In this document: positions 1-9,831 of the stretch, in pieces
Numbering within the stretch: the first letter of the stretch is position 1
Layout of the letters: the number at the start of each line of letters is the position of its first letter
Assembly (NCBI RefSeq): GCF_025154015.1
Contig: NZ_JAOAMV010000005.1
Span: 248,001 to 312,000 of the forward strand
Reading direction: 5' to 3'
DNA from: Tsuneonella litorea
Lineage (GTDB): Bacteria; Pseudomonadota; Alphaproteobacteria; Sphingomonadales; Sphingomonadaceae
DNA: 64,000 bases
The notes under the pieces: generated by a model
Databases searched by the model: none
What the model saw: only the letters and a program-made list of their open reading frames with translations
What the model was told of the DNA's origin: nothing
Made by a program: the position numbers and the translations under genes

Positions 1-1712
1 CAGCTCTGTTCGTGCCACCAGGCCTGGAACTCTTCCGGCTGGGGGCGACCGGTCACGTTGGTCGGCCGGCCTTCCGGATGATCGCTGTGCTGGGTCAACG
101 CGCCGCCCGCGCCGTATTCGCTGACCGACAGGGGGATCGCCGGATGGCGCGCGTGCAGCATGTCGAGGTGCGGTCCCAGGTCATCGACCTTGCCGTAGTA
201 CCAGCCGAAGTAGCGGTTGTAGCCCATCAGGTCGGCTTCGCCGGCAAGGACCGGCAGGTATGCCGCCTTTTCGCCGGGGGTGCTTTCGCAGCAGTCGGCC
301 AGGACAGTCGGACGTGAAGGGTCCTCGGCGTGCGACAATGCGTTGAGCTCGCGCAGCAGGGGCCGCGCGTCGGCCTTCGGTCCCAGCCGCTTGAACGCGA
401 GGTCGATGTCGACCTCGTTGCCGATCCCCCAGGTCACGATCGACGGGTGGTTGAAGTTCTGGCGGATCATCTCGGTCATCTGGACCCGCGCGTTCTCGCG
501 CAGGGCGTCGGAGGCCGGTGCGTCGCCGAAACTCGGCTTGTTGACGAAGGGGACCTCTGCCCAGACGACCATCCCGGCGCGGTCGGCCAGGTCGAACCAG
601 TTCTCCGATTGGGGGTAGTGCGCCACGCGCACGCTGTTCGCGCCCATCTCTGCGATGATCGCCATGTCCTGCGCCTCGTCCGCCGGCGACAGCGCCCATC
701 CCTGGCCGAGCCGGTCCTGGTGCCGGGACACGCCGCGCAGTTCCAGCCGCTCGCCGTTGAGGAAGAAGCCCTCGTCCGGGTCGAAGCGCGTGGTGCGTAT
801 GCCGAACGGCTGGCGCACCGTGTCGATCGGGGCGCCGTGCCGCAGCAATGTCGCCGTCACGGAATAGAGGTGCGGGTCGCGGCGGCCGTTCCACAGCCGG
901 GGCCGAGGCACGACGAGCGTGGTCCGGGCGGCCTGCAGGCCGTCCGCAAGCGGGAGCGCGGAACGCGTGATTTCGCGGCCGTCATCGCCGGCGATGGCGA
1001 CGATCAGTTCCTGGCCCCGTTGCGCGCCGGTTAGGCGGACTTCGACCGAAACCGCCGCAGTGCCGTCTTTCTCGAGCGTGGGGGTCGCGTAGACCCCGGG
1101 ACCGCCGAAATCGTCGAGCGCGATATGGCTGGCGGGCACCGAGACGAGGCGCGCCGGGCGATAGATGCCACCGTGAACGAAGAAATCGCCGAGGAGCGGG
1201 ATGACGTCGGCGGTCGCGATTCCGGGCTTCGGATCGCTGTTGTCCGCACGGACGATAAGCAGGTTGGGGCCGGTGTAGTCGAGGGCATCGCCAAGTTCGA
1301 GACGAAAGCGCGTGAATGCCCCCGCGTGTCGGCCCAGAGGCTGCCCGTTCAGCCAGACGTCGGCGACATTCCCTACCGCATCGAATTCGAGGTAGTGCCG
1401 CCTGGACGGGTCGAGGACCCGACCATCGATCGTGCGTCGATACCAGCCGGTCCCCTGGCGGTTGTCGGTCGCGGCGGTCCGCTCCTCGCGGTACTCGCCG
1501 AGCCGGTTCCAGGTGTGAGGCAGGTCGACCGATTGCCATTGCGCGTCGGGCGCGGCAGCCGCCTGTCCGACCGTCCACTCATCCTGAAAGCGGAATTGCC
1601 AGCCTGTCTCGAGCACGGTCGCGCTGCGTCCCGCAACCGCAGGCACGACCGGCCCGGGCGTCATGCAGCCGGCAAGCAGCAACGTGAGCAGCCATGGGAT
1701 GGACCGGTTCAG
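1..1712 (-). CDS. Glycoside hydrolase family 2 beta-glycosidase lipoprotein, 3' end cut off by the window
   Basis: Predicted exo-beta-glycosidase (beta-galactosidase or beta-glucuronidase type) anchored in the cell envelope. The N-terminus reads as a lipoprotein signal with lipobox LLAGC. A sugar-binding jelly-roll (DLPHTWN, GTGWYRR) follows, then an Ig-like domain, then the TIM barrel. The acid/base Glu lies in WGIGNE (near base 425) and the nucleophile Glu in SVSEYG (near base 118). Last gene of a minus-strand sugar operon. No ATG, GTG or TTG in frame gives a full signal peptide; the best start is CTG at 1712-1710, overlapping the TGA of the upstream gene as CTGA, so translation is probably coupled. 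The C-terminus lies outside the window. Substrate cannot be told from sequence. Confidence 0.85.
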   Translation of the reverse strand, partial: MNRSIPWLLTLLLAGCMTPGPVVPAVAGRSATVLETGWQFRFQDEWTVGQAAAAPDAQWQSVDLPHTWNRLGEYREERTAATDNRQGTGWYRRTIDGRVLDPSRRHYLEFDAVGNVADVWLNGQPLGRHAGAFTRFRLELGDALDYTGPNLLIVRADNSDPKPGIATADVIPLLGDFFVHGGIYRPARLVSVPASHIALDDFGGPGVYATPTLEKDGTAAVSVEVRLTGAQRGQELIVAIAGDDGREITRSALPLADGLQAARTTLVVPRPRLWNGRRDPHLYSVTATLLRHGAPIDTVRQPFGIRTTRFDPDEGFFLNGERLELRGVSRHQDRLGQGWALSPADEAQDMAIIAEMGANSVRVAHYPQSENWFDLADRAGMVVWAEVPFVNKPSFGDAPASDALRENARVQMTEMIRQNFNHPSIVTWGIGNEVDIDLAFKRLGPKADARPLLRELNALSHAEDPSRPTVLADCCESTPGEKAAYLPVLAGEADLMGYNRYFGWYYGKVDDLGPHLDMLHARHPAIPLSVSEYGAGGALTQHSDHPEGRPTNVTGRPQPEEFQAWWHEQS

Positions 1713-2587
1713 TCGAGCACCTTGAGGTCGGCGATAACCGGATAATGATCCGATGGCAGCCGGCCGCCCCAGTGCTGGGTGATCGTGGCATGGCGCAGCA
1801 CTGCGAAGCCGCCCGAGACGAAGATGTGGTCGATCGGCGCGGGGTCATCGCGATCGATGCGGAAGGCGTTGAACGTCCCGGCGGGACCGTAAGGGGGTGT
1901 GGCGCTGATGGCCCGCGTGTTGCGAAGCGCGCCGCGGGCCGGGTCTGCCAGCGTCAGGATCGCCGGCATGTCCGGGGTCGAATTGAAGTCCCCCAGCACG
2001 ATCACGCGTTCGCCGGCGGCGACGTGCCTTGCGGCCCACTCTGCGAGCATGGCGCCGCTGCGCGCCCGCGCTTCCGTGCCAACATGGTCGAGGTGGGTGT
2101 TGAGAATGCGGAACGTCATTCCGGTGCTGCGATCGCGCAGCAGGGCCCACGAGGCGATCCGCGGGAAGGCGGCATCCCAGCCCTTGCCGGGAACCGCGGG
2201 GGCAGGGGACAGCCAGAAGGTCCCGGTTTCGAGCGCCTCGAACCGCGCGCGGCGCCAGGCGACCGGAGAAAATTCGCCCCCTTCGGCACCGTCATCGCGC
2301 CCGACTCCTGCGAAGGCGTAGCCGGGGAGGGCCGCTTCGAGATCAGCCTTCTGGTGAAGCAGGACTTCCTGCAGGCCCATCACGTCTGGTTGCTCTCTCC
2401 CGAGAAGGGCGAAGACCAACTCGCGGCGGCCGGACCAGGCGTTCGCCCCGTCCGACGCCAGGTCGAGGCGTATGTTGTATGTCATCGCCCGCAGTTCCTC
2501 GGCGCCGGAGCGCTCACCGGCGAACTGGTGCGCGCAGCCGGCAAGGACGAGTCCGAGAGCGAGGCCGATCCAGGCCCGGATACGCAT
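1709..2587 (-). CDS. Endonuclease/exonuclease/phosphatase family lipoprotein
   Basis: 292 residues with an N-terminal lipoprotein signal (lipobox LVLAGC). Endonuclease/exonuclease/phosphatase fold motifs are in order: TYNIRLD, GLQEV (metal-binding Glu), NTHLDHVG, LGDFNS and the C-terminal SDHYPV. Enzymes of this fold cleave phosphodiesters or phosphomonoesters; the exported location and the sugar-operon context fit an envelope phosphodiesterase, but the substrate is unknown. The start at 2587 is preferred over an in-frame start 78 bases upstream because it opens directly on the signal peptide and sits two bases after the upstream stop. Its own stop overlaps the start of the GH2 gene. Confidence 0.85.
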   Translation of the reverse strand: MRIRAWIGLALGLVLAGCAHQFAGERSGAEELRAMTYNIRLDLASDGANAWSGRRELVFALLGREQPDVMGLQEVLLHQKADLEAALPGYAFAGVGRDDGAEGGEFSPVAWRRARFEALETGTFWLSPAPAVPGKGWDAAFPRIASWALLRDRSTGMTFRILNTHLDHVGTEARARSGAMLAEWAARHVAAGERVIVLGDFNSTPDMPAILTLADPARGALRNTRAISATPPYGPAGTFNAFRIDRDDPAPIDHIFVSGGFAVLRHATITQHWGGRLPSDHYPVIADLKVLD

Positions 2588-2589
2588 CG

Positions 2590-3345
2590 CTAATTTCCGC
2601 CGGTTTGCCTGTGCTGCGAGAGCAGCCAGAGATAGAGCGCAGGATCCGAATAGGCCGGGTCCCACGCGTTGTGACCGAGGTCGGGATAGATGGTCAGGCG
2701 GCTCTTGCGGCCACCGCAGGCGCGGATGGCGCGGGCCATGGCGAAGCTTCCCTCAGGGATGACGACGTCGTCGCGGTCGCCGTGGAGCGCCCAGGCCGGC
2801 AGGTCCTTGAGCGCGCAGGCGGTCGCCGGGTCGCCCCGTCCCGCGACCGGCGCGATCGCCGCGAACCGCGACGGTTCCATCGCGGCCCACCTCCACGTGG
2901 CATGACCGCCGCGGCTGAGCCCCGTCAGGTATATGCGATCCGGGTCGATTGGCAGGTTAGCGGCGATGCGATCGACGATCGCGTCAAGCCTGGCGACGTC
3001 CCAATCCTGCTCGGCGGGGAGGAGCGGGGAGACGAGCACGAAGGGGAAATCCGGGTCCGCGTCGGCGACCTTGGGAGGTCCGTGAACCTTCACCTTGGCG
3101 ATGTCTTCGCCTCGCTCGCCCGATCCGTGAAGGAAGATCATCAGCGGCCAGCGCCGTTCGCTCCGGCGCGGCGCGGAGGCCAGAGCGCGGGGAACGAACA
3201 ACTGGTAGCGATAGCCGCCTTCGGCGACGGCCTCCTGGGGATGCTGGCCGGCCACCGCCTGGTGCGCCGATGCGGCCTGGGGAAAGTTGGTGCAGCCGGC
3301 TAGAAGCATCATCGCCGCCAAAGCCTTGCAGGTCGCCATCTTCAC
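2590..3345 (-). CDS. Alpha/beta-hydrolase (esterase/PHB-depolymerase-like) lipoprotein
   Basis: A lipoprotein signal (MMLLAGC) is followed by an alpha/beta-hydrolase domain resembling feruloyl/acetyl esterases and PHB depolymerase-like peptidases. Visible motifs are the oxyanion strand IFLHGSGERG, nucleophile elbow GLSRGG, the acid turn HGDRDD and catalytic His in GHNAW, so the triad is complete. It probably removes acyl or aryl esters from an oligosaccharide handled by the neighbouring GH2 enzyme. A GGAGGGGAG ribosome-binding site lies just before GTG at 3345 and ATG at 3339; either may be used. The upstream in-frame ATG at 3393 would lie beyond the likely operator and is less likely. Confidence 0.82.
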   Translation of the reverse strand: MKMATCKALAAMMLLAGCTNFPQAASAHQAVAGQHPQEAVAEGGYRYQLFVPRALASAPRRSERRWPLMIFLHGSGERGEDIAKVKVHGPPKVADADPDFPFVLVSPLLPAEQDWDVARLDAIVDRIAANLPIDPDRIYLTGLSRGGHATWRWAAMEPSRFAAIAPVAGRGDPATACALKDLPAWALHGDRDDVVIPEGSFAMARAIRACGGRKSRLTIYPDLGHNAWDPAYSDPALYLWLLSQHRQTGGN

Positions 3346-3374
3346 GCGCTTCTCCCCTCCGGTGATCGCATTGC

Positions 3375-3386
3375 GTAACCGGTTAC
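3375..3386. promoter_or_regulatory. Candidate LacI-family operator (GTAACCGGTTAC)
   Basis: A perfect 12-bp palindrome with a central CG, the usual form of LacI/GalR-family operators. It lies 30 bases upstream of the esterase start and just downstream of the LacI-family gene. Inference: it is bound by that regulator and controls the esterase-GH2 part of the operon. Confidence 0.5.
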
Positions 3387-3422
3387 ATTGCATGGTGCGA
3401 GCGCCATTGAAAGGTCTTCTTC

Positions 3423-4436
3423 CTATCGGGCCGCTTTCTTCAGCGGGCCGGCCGTCGATCCGCGGACCGCGAGGGCGGGGGCGATCGTCACCCCGTTTTC
3501 GCCGCTCAGTTGCTCGCCGCTCAGCATTCGCAGGACCATCAGCGCGCCGGTCGAACCAAGCCGCGTGATGTCCGAATGGACCGTGGTGAGCTGGGGAGTG
3601 ACGTAGCGCGCCAGCGGAATATCGTCGAAGCCGGCCACCAGCACGTCCTTGCCGATGACCAGTCCCGCTTCGCGCAATTCCGACATCAGTTCGACCGCCA
3701 TCAGGTCGTTGCCCGCAAAGACGGCATCGAACGCCATCTGCCCGGCGAGCAGCAACCGGGCCGCATCGCGTCCGGCATCCTCCCGGAAATCCCCCGGCAG
3801 GACGATCGGCGTCGCCTCCGGCAGATGCCGCGCGAGGGCATCGAGATAGCCGCGCTTGCGCTCGGTCGCGTCCCGGTTGCCGGCTGGTCCGGCGATGTGA
3901 ACGATGCGCCGCGCACCCTGCGCGACGAGATGTTCGGTCACCAGCCGCGCGCCCGCGTAGTTGTCGACCGTGACGAACGGGGTGGTCGGGTCCTTCGGCT
4001 TGGCGTTGAGCAGGACCGTCGGGATACTGCGATGAAGCGCGTTGCCGATCGTGTCGGCGCTCGAATTGGGGGGCATGACGAGCAATCCATCGACCCGCCC
4101 CCGCATCGAGCGGATCGCGTTGGCCGCTTCCTCGGGACTGCCGTGCATATTGCCCAGCAGCATGTTCTTGCCGACCCCGTGGACGATGATGTCGATCCCG
4201 CGGATCATCTCCGAAAAGAATTCGCCGAACAGGTCGGGCAGGATCACGCCGATCGTATCGGTGCGCTGGCGCGTCAGGCTGCGCGCGCCCGAGTGCGGGA
4301 CATAGTCCAGCGCCGCCGCCGCAGCCTCGATCTTCTCGCGGGTTTCCTGGGTGACGTTGGACAGCCCGTTGAGCGCACGCGAGGCCGTGGCCACCGAGAC
4401 CCCGGCGGCTTTCGCCACTTCGCGCATCGTCACCAT
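3423..4436 (-). CDS. LacI/GalR-family transcriptional regulator
   Basis: 337 residues. The N-terminal helix-turn-helix shows the family signature (TMREVAKAAGVSVATASRAL) and hinge (DYVPHSGARSL), followed by a periplasmic-binding-protein-like sugar sensor (GVILPDLFGEFF, VFAGNDLMA, VAGFDDIPLARYVTPQLTTV). It most likely represses the sugar operon it sits in until an oligosaccharide product is sensed. ATG at 4436 is chosen; a TTG seven codons upstream is possible but has no ribosome-binding site. A palindromic operator candidate lies directly downstream, before the esterase. Confidence 0.9.
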   Translation of the reverse strand: MVTMREVAKAAGVSVATASRALNGLSNVTQETREKIEAAAAALDYVPHSGARSLTRQRTDTIGVILPDLFGEFFSEMIRGIDIIVHGVGKNMLLGNMHGSPEEAANAIRSMRGRVDGLLVMPPNSSADTIGNALHRSIPTVLLNAKPKDPTTPFVTVDNYAGARLVTEHLVAQGARRIVHIAGPAGNRDATERKRGYLDALARHLPEATPIVLPGDFREDAGRDAARLLLAGQMAFDAVFAGNDLMAVELMSELREAGLVIGKDVLVAGFDDIPLARYVTPQLTTVHSDITRLGSTGALMVLRMLSGEQLSGENGVTIAPALAVRGSTAGPLKKAAR

Positions 4437-4500
4437 GGGCGCCCCATCGGCCAGCAACTAGCCGATCCGAGGGGAGACGCCAACCGGCCGGCAGGGAGCT

Positions 4501-5724
4501 TCATGCAAGGTTTCGCACCGCCCTGCGGGTCGAGAGCAACGGGATCGCGAGGAACGTCAAGCCCGCCAGCACCGCGAACAGCGCGTGGAACCCGAACACC
4601 GGTATCAGCGCAAGCGCGATCCCCGGCATGACGAGCGACGGGATCGTGTTGGTCAGGTTGAACACGCCGAGGTCCCTGCCGCGGTGTTCGGGACGCGGAA
4701 GCACGCGCAGGGTCTGGCTCGAATGAAGCGCCAGGAAGACCGAAGCCGCGATCCCGAACGTCACGTAGCCCCCTATTCCCCAGGTCCCGTTCGGGGCGAC
4801 CGACATCCCCGCCAGCCCCAGCGAGGCGATCGCAACCGAGACGACGAGCGGCGCCATCGGCCGGCGCGCCCGGTCCGACCATCTCCCGGCGAGAACGGCG
4901 ACGGGCACGGCCGCGAATAGGACGAACGCGAAAACCCGGGCGACGTCGTTTTCCCGCACGCCTTCGTCGAGCCCGCGCAGCCACAGGAGCAGGAAGGCGA
5001 AGAGCGATGCCTCGGAGATCTGGACAAGGAGCCGCGCGAGCCACATTCGCCAGACGGGTATCGATGCTGGATCGGGAGCGGGCGCGTCAAGGGCTTGCGG
5101 GGCGCCGCTTTCCGCGGTTTGCCGGAGGTGCGGCATCGGGCGCGGCTTTCCCGCGACCAGTACGGGCAGCACCATGGCGACCACCAGGGCGGCGTTCACC
5201 ACCAGTCTCGCCCCGTCGCCGGCGACCAGCGGCAGCGTGATCGCCGCGCCGACCAGTGCGCCCATCCCAGGGGCAAGGGACAGCAGGCCGCCGAGCAGTC
5301 CCTTCTGCTCGTCAGGGACGCAATCGCCGGCCCAGGCGGCGAGTGGCGCCAGCATCATGTTCAGCGAAACCTGCCAGGCGACGACCATCGCGAGGAGATG
5401 GAAGATCGTTTCAACCCACTGCATCGACACGAGCAGGAGCGACGACAGCACCAGCCCTGCCAGGATCCAGCCCCGCCGGTGGCCCGTTCGATCGCTTGCC
5501 CAGCCGAAGGCGATGTTCGACAGGCTTGCCGCGATCGCCCCGGCAAAGGCGCTGTAGGACATGACTTCCACCGCGCGGTCGCCGAACAGTTCGAGCAGCC
5601 GGGCCGGCAGGAAGAGCGTCAGGAATGGCGCGTAGGAGGCCGACCCGCCGCCGACCGCCAGCGCGTATAGCGCGAGAAAACGTGGCGATTGCCGATGGCG
5701 AGGAGAGGGACCGGACGTCTGCAT
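4501..5724 (-). CDS. MFS transporter (nucleoside/oligosaccharide-symporter-like)
   Basis: About 407 residues with twelve hydrophobic segments in two halves. The loop-2 MFS motif is recognisable (GWASDRTGHRRG), with a second copy after the mid-protein loop (GRWSDRARRP). First gene of the minus-strand sugar operon ahead of the LacI regulator, so it probably imports the sugar whose breakdown the operon encodes. Start is uncertain: ATG 5724 opens shortly before the first membrane helix, while ATG 5787 adds a 21-residue polar tail. Neither has a strong ribosome-binding site. Confidence 0.85.
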   Translation of the reverse strand: MQTSGPSPRHRQSPRFLALYALAVGGGSASYAPFLTLFLPARLLELFGDRAVEVMSYSAFAGAIAASLSNIAFGWASDRTGHRRGWILAGLVLSSLLLVSMQWVETIFHLLAMVVAWQVSLNMMLAPLAAWAGDCVPDEQKGLLGGLLSLAPGMGALVGAAITLPLVAGDGARLVVNAALVVAMVLPVLVAGKPRPMPHLRQTAESGAPQALDAPAPDPASIPVWRMWLARLLVQISEASLFAFLLLWLRGLDEGVRENDVARVFAFVLFAAVPVAVLAGRWSDRARRPMAPLVVSVAIASLGLAGMSVAPNGTWGIGGYVTFGIAASVFLALHSSQTLRVLPRPEHRGRDLGVFNLTNTIPSLVMPGIALALIPVFGFHALFAVLAGLTFLAIPLLSTRRAVRNLA

Positions 5725-6026
5725 ACGTGGCGATTTCGGTCGAGGGCCGATGCCGGAATCCGCGAACGGTGTATCGCGAAGGGACATCGTTGGGCCTGCT
5801 GTCCATCCCCCGGTCAGGTAAGTGCATTGCGTTCGTCGGCAGGCAAAGCGAACCTGCGCTTCGACGGATGGCACCCAGCGGCTCTTTCGGCGTGGAATGC
5901 AACCTCGTCAACCGCGACCACGCCAGAAACAGGATTGTAAGCACTTGCCGGATCGCGTGCGAGGACCGATGAGGTGGCGCAGACGCGCCGGGTCGATGGC
6001 GGCCGGGCCAGGGAGGGGCACAACGC

Positions 6027-7448
6027 ATGAACGCCACCACTGAGGGGCGCGCCAACATGGCGCTCATTTCGGCCATCGTCGCGGTCGCGACGATCGGCGG
6101 CCTGCTGTTCGGCTACGACAGCGGGGCGGTCAACGGGACGCAACCGGGCCTGGTCACCGCCTTCGCGCTCGACGAAGGGGGGCTGGGATTCACGGTCGGT
6201 TCGCTGCTGATCGGCTGCTTCGTCGGCGCGTTCTTTGCCGGCACGCTGGCCGATGCGATGGGGCGCCGCAACGTGATGCGCATCGCGGCCGTCCTGTTCC
6301 TCGTCGGCGCGCTGATCCAGGGCCTCACGGCCGACCACGCCGTGTTCGTCTTCGCGCGGATCATGGGCGGCATGGCGGTGGGCGCGGCGAGCGTGCTGTC
6401 GCCGGCCTACATCTCCGAAGTCGCCCCCGCCAACATCCGCGGGCGGATGACCACCGTCCAGCAGATCATGATCATCACCGGCCTGACGGCGGCGTTCCTG
6501 GTCAACTACTTCCTCGCCGCTGCGGCGGGGGAATCGACCAGTGATTTCTGGCTCGGCATCGCTGCGTGGCGGTGGATGTACCTGATGCAGGCGGTCCCTG
6601 CGGCGGTGTTCCTGGTCGCGTTGTTCTTCATTCCCGAAAGCCCGCGCTACCTTGTGTCGAAGGGACGGCACGATGAGGCGGGCGGCGTGCTCGCGAGCCT
6701 GTTCGGGGCGGCTGTCGCCGAGGCCAAGCTGCGGGAGATCCGCGACAGCTTCGCAGCCGACCACCGGCCGCAGCTGCGCGACGTTCTCGCACCGCAGGGT
6801 TCCAAGGGATTTCTTGGCATCCGGCCGATCGTGTGGGTCGGGATCATGCTGGCGGTGTTCCAGCAGCTCGTCGGCATCAACGTGATCTTCTATTACGGTG
6901 CCACGCTGTGGCAGCTCGCCGGGTTTACCGAGAGCGACAGCCTGCTGATCAACATCGTGTCGGGGGCGGTGTCGATCGCGGCGTGCCTGGTCACGATCGC
7001 GGTGATCGACCGGATCGGACGCAAGCCCCTGCTGCTGATCGGTTCGGCCGGGATGGCGGCGACGCTGTTCGTGATGGTTTACGCGTTCAGCCAGGGCACG
7101 CTCGACGCGGCGGGCAACCTCCAATTGTCGACCGGGATGGGCACCGTCGCGGTGGTCGCCGCAAACCTCTACGTGATCTTCTTCAACGTCAGCTGGGGAC
7201 CGGTGATGTGGGTCATGCTGGGCGAGATGTTCCCCAACCAGATCCGCGGCAGCGCGCTGGCGGTGGCGGGCTTCTTCCAGTGGTTCGCCAACTACCTCGT
7301 CGCGCAGACCTTCCCGGCGATGGCTTCGGGCATCGGGCTGGCCGCGAGCTATACCTTCTACGCGGTCTGCGCGGTGATCAGCTTCTTCCTGGTCAAGGCC
7401 TTCGTCCACGAGACGAAGGGCATCGAGCTGGAAGACATGAAGGGGTGA
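6027..7448 (+). CDS. Sugar porter family MFS transporter (sugar:H+ symporter)
   Basis: 473 residues, 12 membrane segments, clearly the XylE/GalP/GLUT sugar-porter family: GYDSGAVNG in helix 1, DAMGRRN after helix 2, PESPRYL at the end of the N-half, QQLVGIN in helix 7, DRIGRKP after helix 8 and the C-terminal VHETKG. It imports a monosaccharide with protons across the inner membrane. Transcribed divergently from the sugar operon to its left, which suggests it takes up the released monosaccharide. A strong GGGAGGGG ribosome-binding site lies before the ATG. Confidence 0.93.
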   Translation: MNATTEGRANMALISAIVAVATIGGLLFGYDSGAVNGTQPGLVTAFALDEGGLGFTVGSLLIGCFVGAFFAGTLADAMGRRNVMRIAAVLFLVGALIQGLTADHAVFVFARIMGGMAVGAASVLSPAYISEVAPANIRGRMTTVQQIMIITGLTAAFLVNYFLAAAAGESTSDFWLGIAAWRWMYLMQAVPAAVFLVALFFIPESPRYLVSKGRHDEAGGVLASLFGAAVAEAKLREIRDSFAADHRPQLRDVLAPQGSKGFLGIRPIVWVGIMLAVFQQLVGINVIFYYGATLWQLAGFTESDSLLINIVSGAVSIAACLVTIAVIDRIGRKPLLLIGSAGMAATLFVMVYAFSQGTLDAAGNLQLSTGMGTVAVVAANLYVIFFNVSWGPVMWVMLGEMFPNQIRGSALAVAGFFQWFANYLVAQTFPAMASGIGLAASYTFYAVCAVISFFLVKAFVHETKGIELEDMKG

Positions 7449-7460
7449 AAAGGGCGTTCG

Positions 7461-7478
7461 GGCGCGGTGCCGCGCCCG
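7461..7478. terminator. GC hairpin between convergent genes
   Basis: A perfect 8-bp inverted repeat (GGGCGCGG/CCGCGCCC) with a 2-base centre lies in the 34-bp gap between the convergent sugar porter and P-type ATPase genes. There is no T-run, so intrinsic termination is only possible, not shown. Confidence 0.3.
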
Positions 7479-7482
7479 TGCC

Positions 7483-9831
7483 TCATATTTCGACCGTGCG
7501 CAGCCGAAGCGAGTTGGTCACCACCGATATCGACGAGGCACTCATCGCGAAGGCGGCGAACATCGGGCTGATGAGGATGCCGAACACCGGGTAGAGCACG
7601 CCGGCTGCAATGGGGACGCCGAGGGCGTTGTAGCCGAGCGCGAAGAACAGGTTCTGGCGAATGTTGCGCATCGCCGCGCGCGCGAGGCGCCGGGCGCGGA
7701 CGATCCCGTCGAGGTTGCCCTTGACCAGCGTCAGCCCCGCGCTCTCGATCGCGACGTCGGCCCCGGTGCCCATCGCGATGCCGACGTCGGCCTGGGCGAG
7801 GGCGGGGGCGTCGTTGACGCCGTCGCCCGCCATGGCGACGCGCGCGCCCTGCGCTTGCAGTTCCTCGATGATCCGCGCCTTGTCCTGCGGCAGCACGTCG
7901 GCCCGGATCTCGTCGATGCCGAGCCGTGCGGCGACCGCGCGCGCGGTGCGCTCGTTGTCGCCGGTCGCCATGATGATCCGCAGGCCGAGCGCGCGGAGCT
8001 CCTTCAGTGCGGCGGGCGTGGTGTCCTTGACCGGGTCGGCCACGCTGACGAGGCCGGCGAGCGCGCCGTCGACGAGGACGAACATCACCGTCTCGCCCTG
8101 GTCGCGGCGCGCGTTGGTCCGCTCTTCGAGTGCGCCCGCATTGCCGCCGAGGTCATCGACGAGGCGGGCATTGCCGAGCGCGACCGCGCGGCCGTCGACG
8201 CGCCCCGTCACGCCCTTGCCGGTTACTGCCTCGAAGGCGTCGGCCTTGCCGAGCGCGATGCCCTTCGCATCGGCGCCGTTCACGATCGCTTCTGCCAGCG
8301 GGTGTTCCGATCCGCGCTCGAGCGTCGCCGCAAGCCGCAACACCTCGTCCGCGTCGAACCCCGGCTCCGCCTCCACCGCGACGAGTTTCGGACGGCCCTC
8401 GGTCAAGGTGCCGGTCTTGTCGACGATGAGGGTGTCGATCTTCTCGAACCGCTCGAGCGCCTCGGCGTTGCGGATCAGCACGCCCGCCTGGGCGCCGCGG
8501 CCCGTGGCGGTCATGACCGACATCGGCGTGGCGAGGCCCAGCGCGCAGGGACACGCGATGATGAGCACGGAAACAGCGGCGATGAGCGCATAAGACAGCG
8601 CAGGAACGGGGCCGAGCAGCGCCCAGCCGACGAAGGCGAGCACGGCGACGCCGATCACCGCAGGCACGAAAAACCCCGCCACCTTGTCGGCGTATTTCTG
8701 GATCGGCGCGCGCGACCTTTGCGCCTTGCCGACCATCTCGACGATCTGGCTGAGGACGGTGTCCGAACCGACCCGGCGCGCCTCGATCACCAGGCTGCCG
8801 GTGCCATTGATCGTCGCGCCGGTGACGCTGTCGCCGGCAGATTTCTCGACCGGGACGGGTTCGCCGGTGATCATGCTTTCGTCGACCGAGGAACGGCCTT
8901 CCACGACCTCCCCGTCGACCGGCACCTTTTCGCCCGGGCGAACGCGCAGCCGGTCGCCCACCGCGACCTCGTCGAGCGGGATTTCCTCTTCGCGGCCATC
9001 CTCGCGGATCACCTGCGCGGTCTTGGCCGCGAGATCGAGCAGCGCGCGGATTGCCTTGCCGGTGCCTTCGCGGGCGCGCAGTTCCATGACCTGGCCGAGC
9101 AGGACGAGGACCACGATCACCGCCGCGGCCTCGAAGTAGACCGGGACGCTGCCGTGCATGTCGCGAAAGCCCGCGGGAAAGATGCCTGGCGCGAAAACGG
9201 CGACCACGCTGAACAGCCACGCGGCGACCACGCCCATCGAGATGAGCGAGAACATGTTGAGGTTCCAGCTGCGGAACGATCGCCAGCCGCGTACGAGAAA
9301 CGGCCAACCGCACCACAGGACGACGGGCGTCGCCAGGAGCAGTTCGGCCCATTGCGCCAGGCCATGGCCGACCGCGTCGCGAATCCAGCCAAGGCCCACC
9401 ATCGGCCCCATGGCGAGCACCAGCAAGGGCACGGTCAGCGCCCCGCCGATCCAGAACCGGCGGGTGAAGTCGACCAGTTCCGGGTCGGGGCCGGTATCTT
9501 CGGCGGAAAAGGTTTCGGGCTCGAGCGCCATGCCGCAGATCGGGCAGCTGCCCGGCCCCACCTGGCGCACTTCGGGATGCATCGGGCAGGTGTAGATGGT
9601 GCCGGCGGGCAGGTCCTCGTCGGCCGCGCGGTGGGCGCCGGACAGGTAGTGCGCGGGGTTCCCGACGAACTTCTCGCGGCAGCCGGCCGAGCAGAAATAA
9701 TGCGTCGCGCCATCGTGGGTGGCGACGTGTTTCGCGCCGTCGATCGTCACGTCCATGCCGCAGACCGGATCGGTCGCCGTGGGCCCGTGCGAATGCGCCG
9801 GGGCGCCGCAATGCGAATGATCGTGCGCCAT
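7483..9831 (-). CDS. Heavy-metal (copper-type) P1B ATPase with YHS and heavy-metal-binding domains
   Basis: Inner-membrane ATPase that exports copper ions. The start has a His-rich tail, then a YHS domain ([20 protein letters not shown]), then a heavy-metal-binding module ([19 protein letters not shown]) in place of the usual CxxC ferredoxin-like domain. The transport core has the CPC motif in [11 protein letters not shown] (about residue 428), the phosphorylated Asp in DKTGTLTEG (about 471), TGEPVPV and [13 protein letters not shown] at 9831 overlaps the copB stop as TGATG, showing translational coupling. Last gene of the copper operon. CPC rather than other P1B motifs indicates Cu(I) or Ag(I). 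Confidence 0.95.
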   Translation of the reverse strand: MAHDHSHCGAPAHSHGPTATDPVCGMDVTIDGAKHVATHDGATHYFCSAGCREKFVGNPAHYLSGAHRAADEDLPAGTIYTCPMHPEVRQVGPGSCPICGMALEPETFSAEDTGPDPELVDFTRRFWIGGALTVPLLVLAMGPMVGLGWIRDAVGHGLAQWAELLLATPVVLWCGWPFLVRGWRSFRSWNLNMFSLISMGVVAAWLFSVVAVFAPGIFPAGFRDMHGSVPVYFEAAAVIVVLVLLGQVMELRAREGTGKAIRALLDLAAKTAQVIREDGREEEIPLDEVAVGDRLRVRPGEKVPVDGEVVEGRSSVDESMITGEPVPVEKSAGDSVTGATINGTGSLVIEARRVGSDTVLSQIVEMVGKAQRSRAPIQKYADKVAGFFVPAVIGVAVLAFVGWALLGPVPALSYALIAAVSVLIIACPCALGLATPMSVMTATGRGAQAGVLIRNAEALERFEKIDTLIVDKTGTLTEGRPKLVAVEAEPGFDADEVLRLAATLERGSEHPLAEAIVNGADAKGIALGKADAFEAVTGKGVTGRVDGRAVALGNARLVDDLGGNAGALEERTNARRDQGETVMFVLVDGALAGLVSVADPVKDTTPAALKELRALGLRIIMATGDNERTARAVAARLGIDEIRADVLPQDKARIIEELQAQGARVAMAGDGVNDAPALAQADVGIAMGTGADVAIESAGLTLVKGNLDGIVRARRLARAAMRNIRQNLFFALGYNALGVPIAAGVLYPVFGILISPMFAAFAMSASSISVVTNSLRLRTVEI

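Noticed and set aside
5814-7409. Long open frame opposite the sugar porter (531 codons)
   Set aside because: Composition is Arg/Asp/His-rich without domains; it mirrors a well-supported MFS gene. High third-position GC keeps antisense frames open in this genome.
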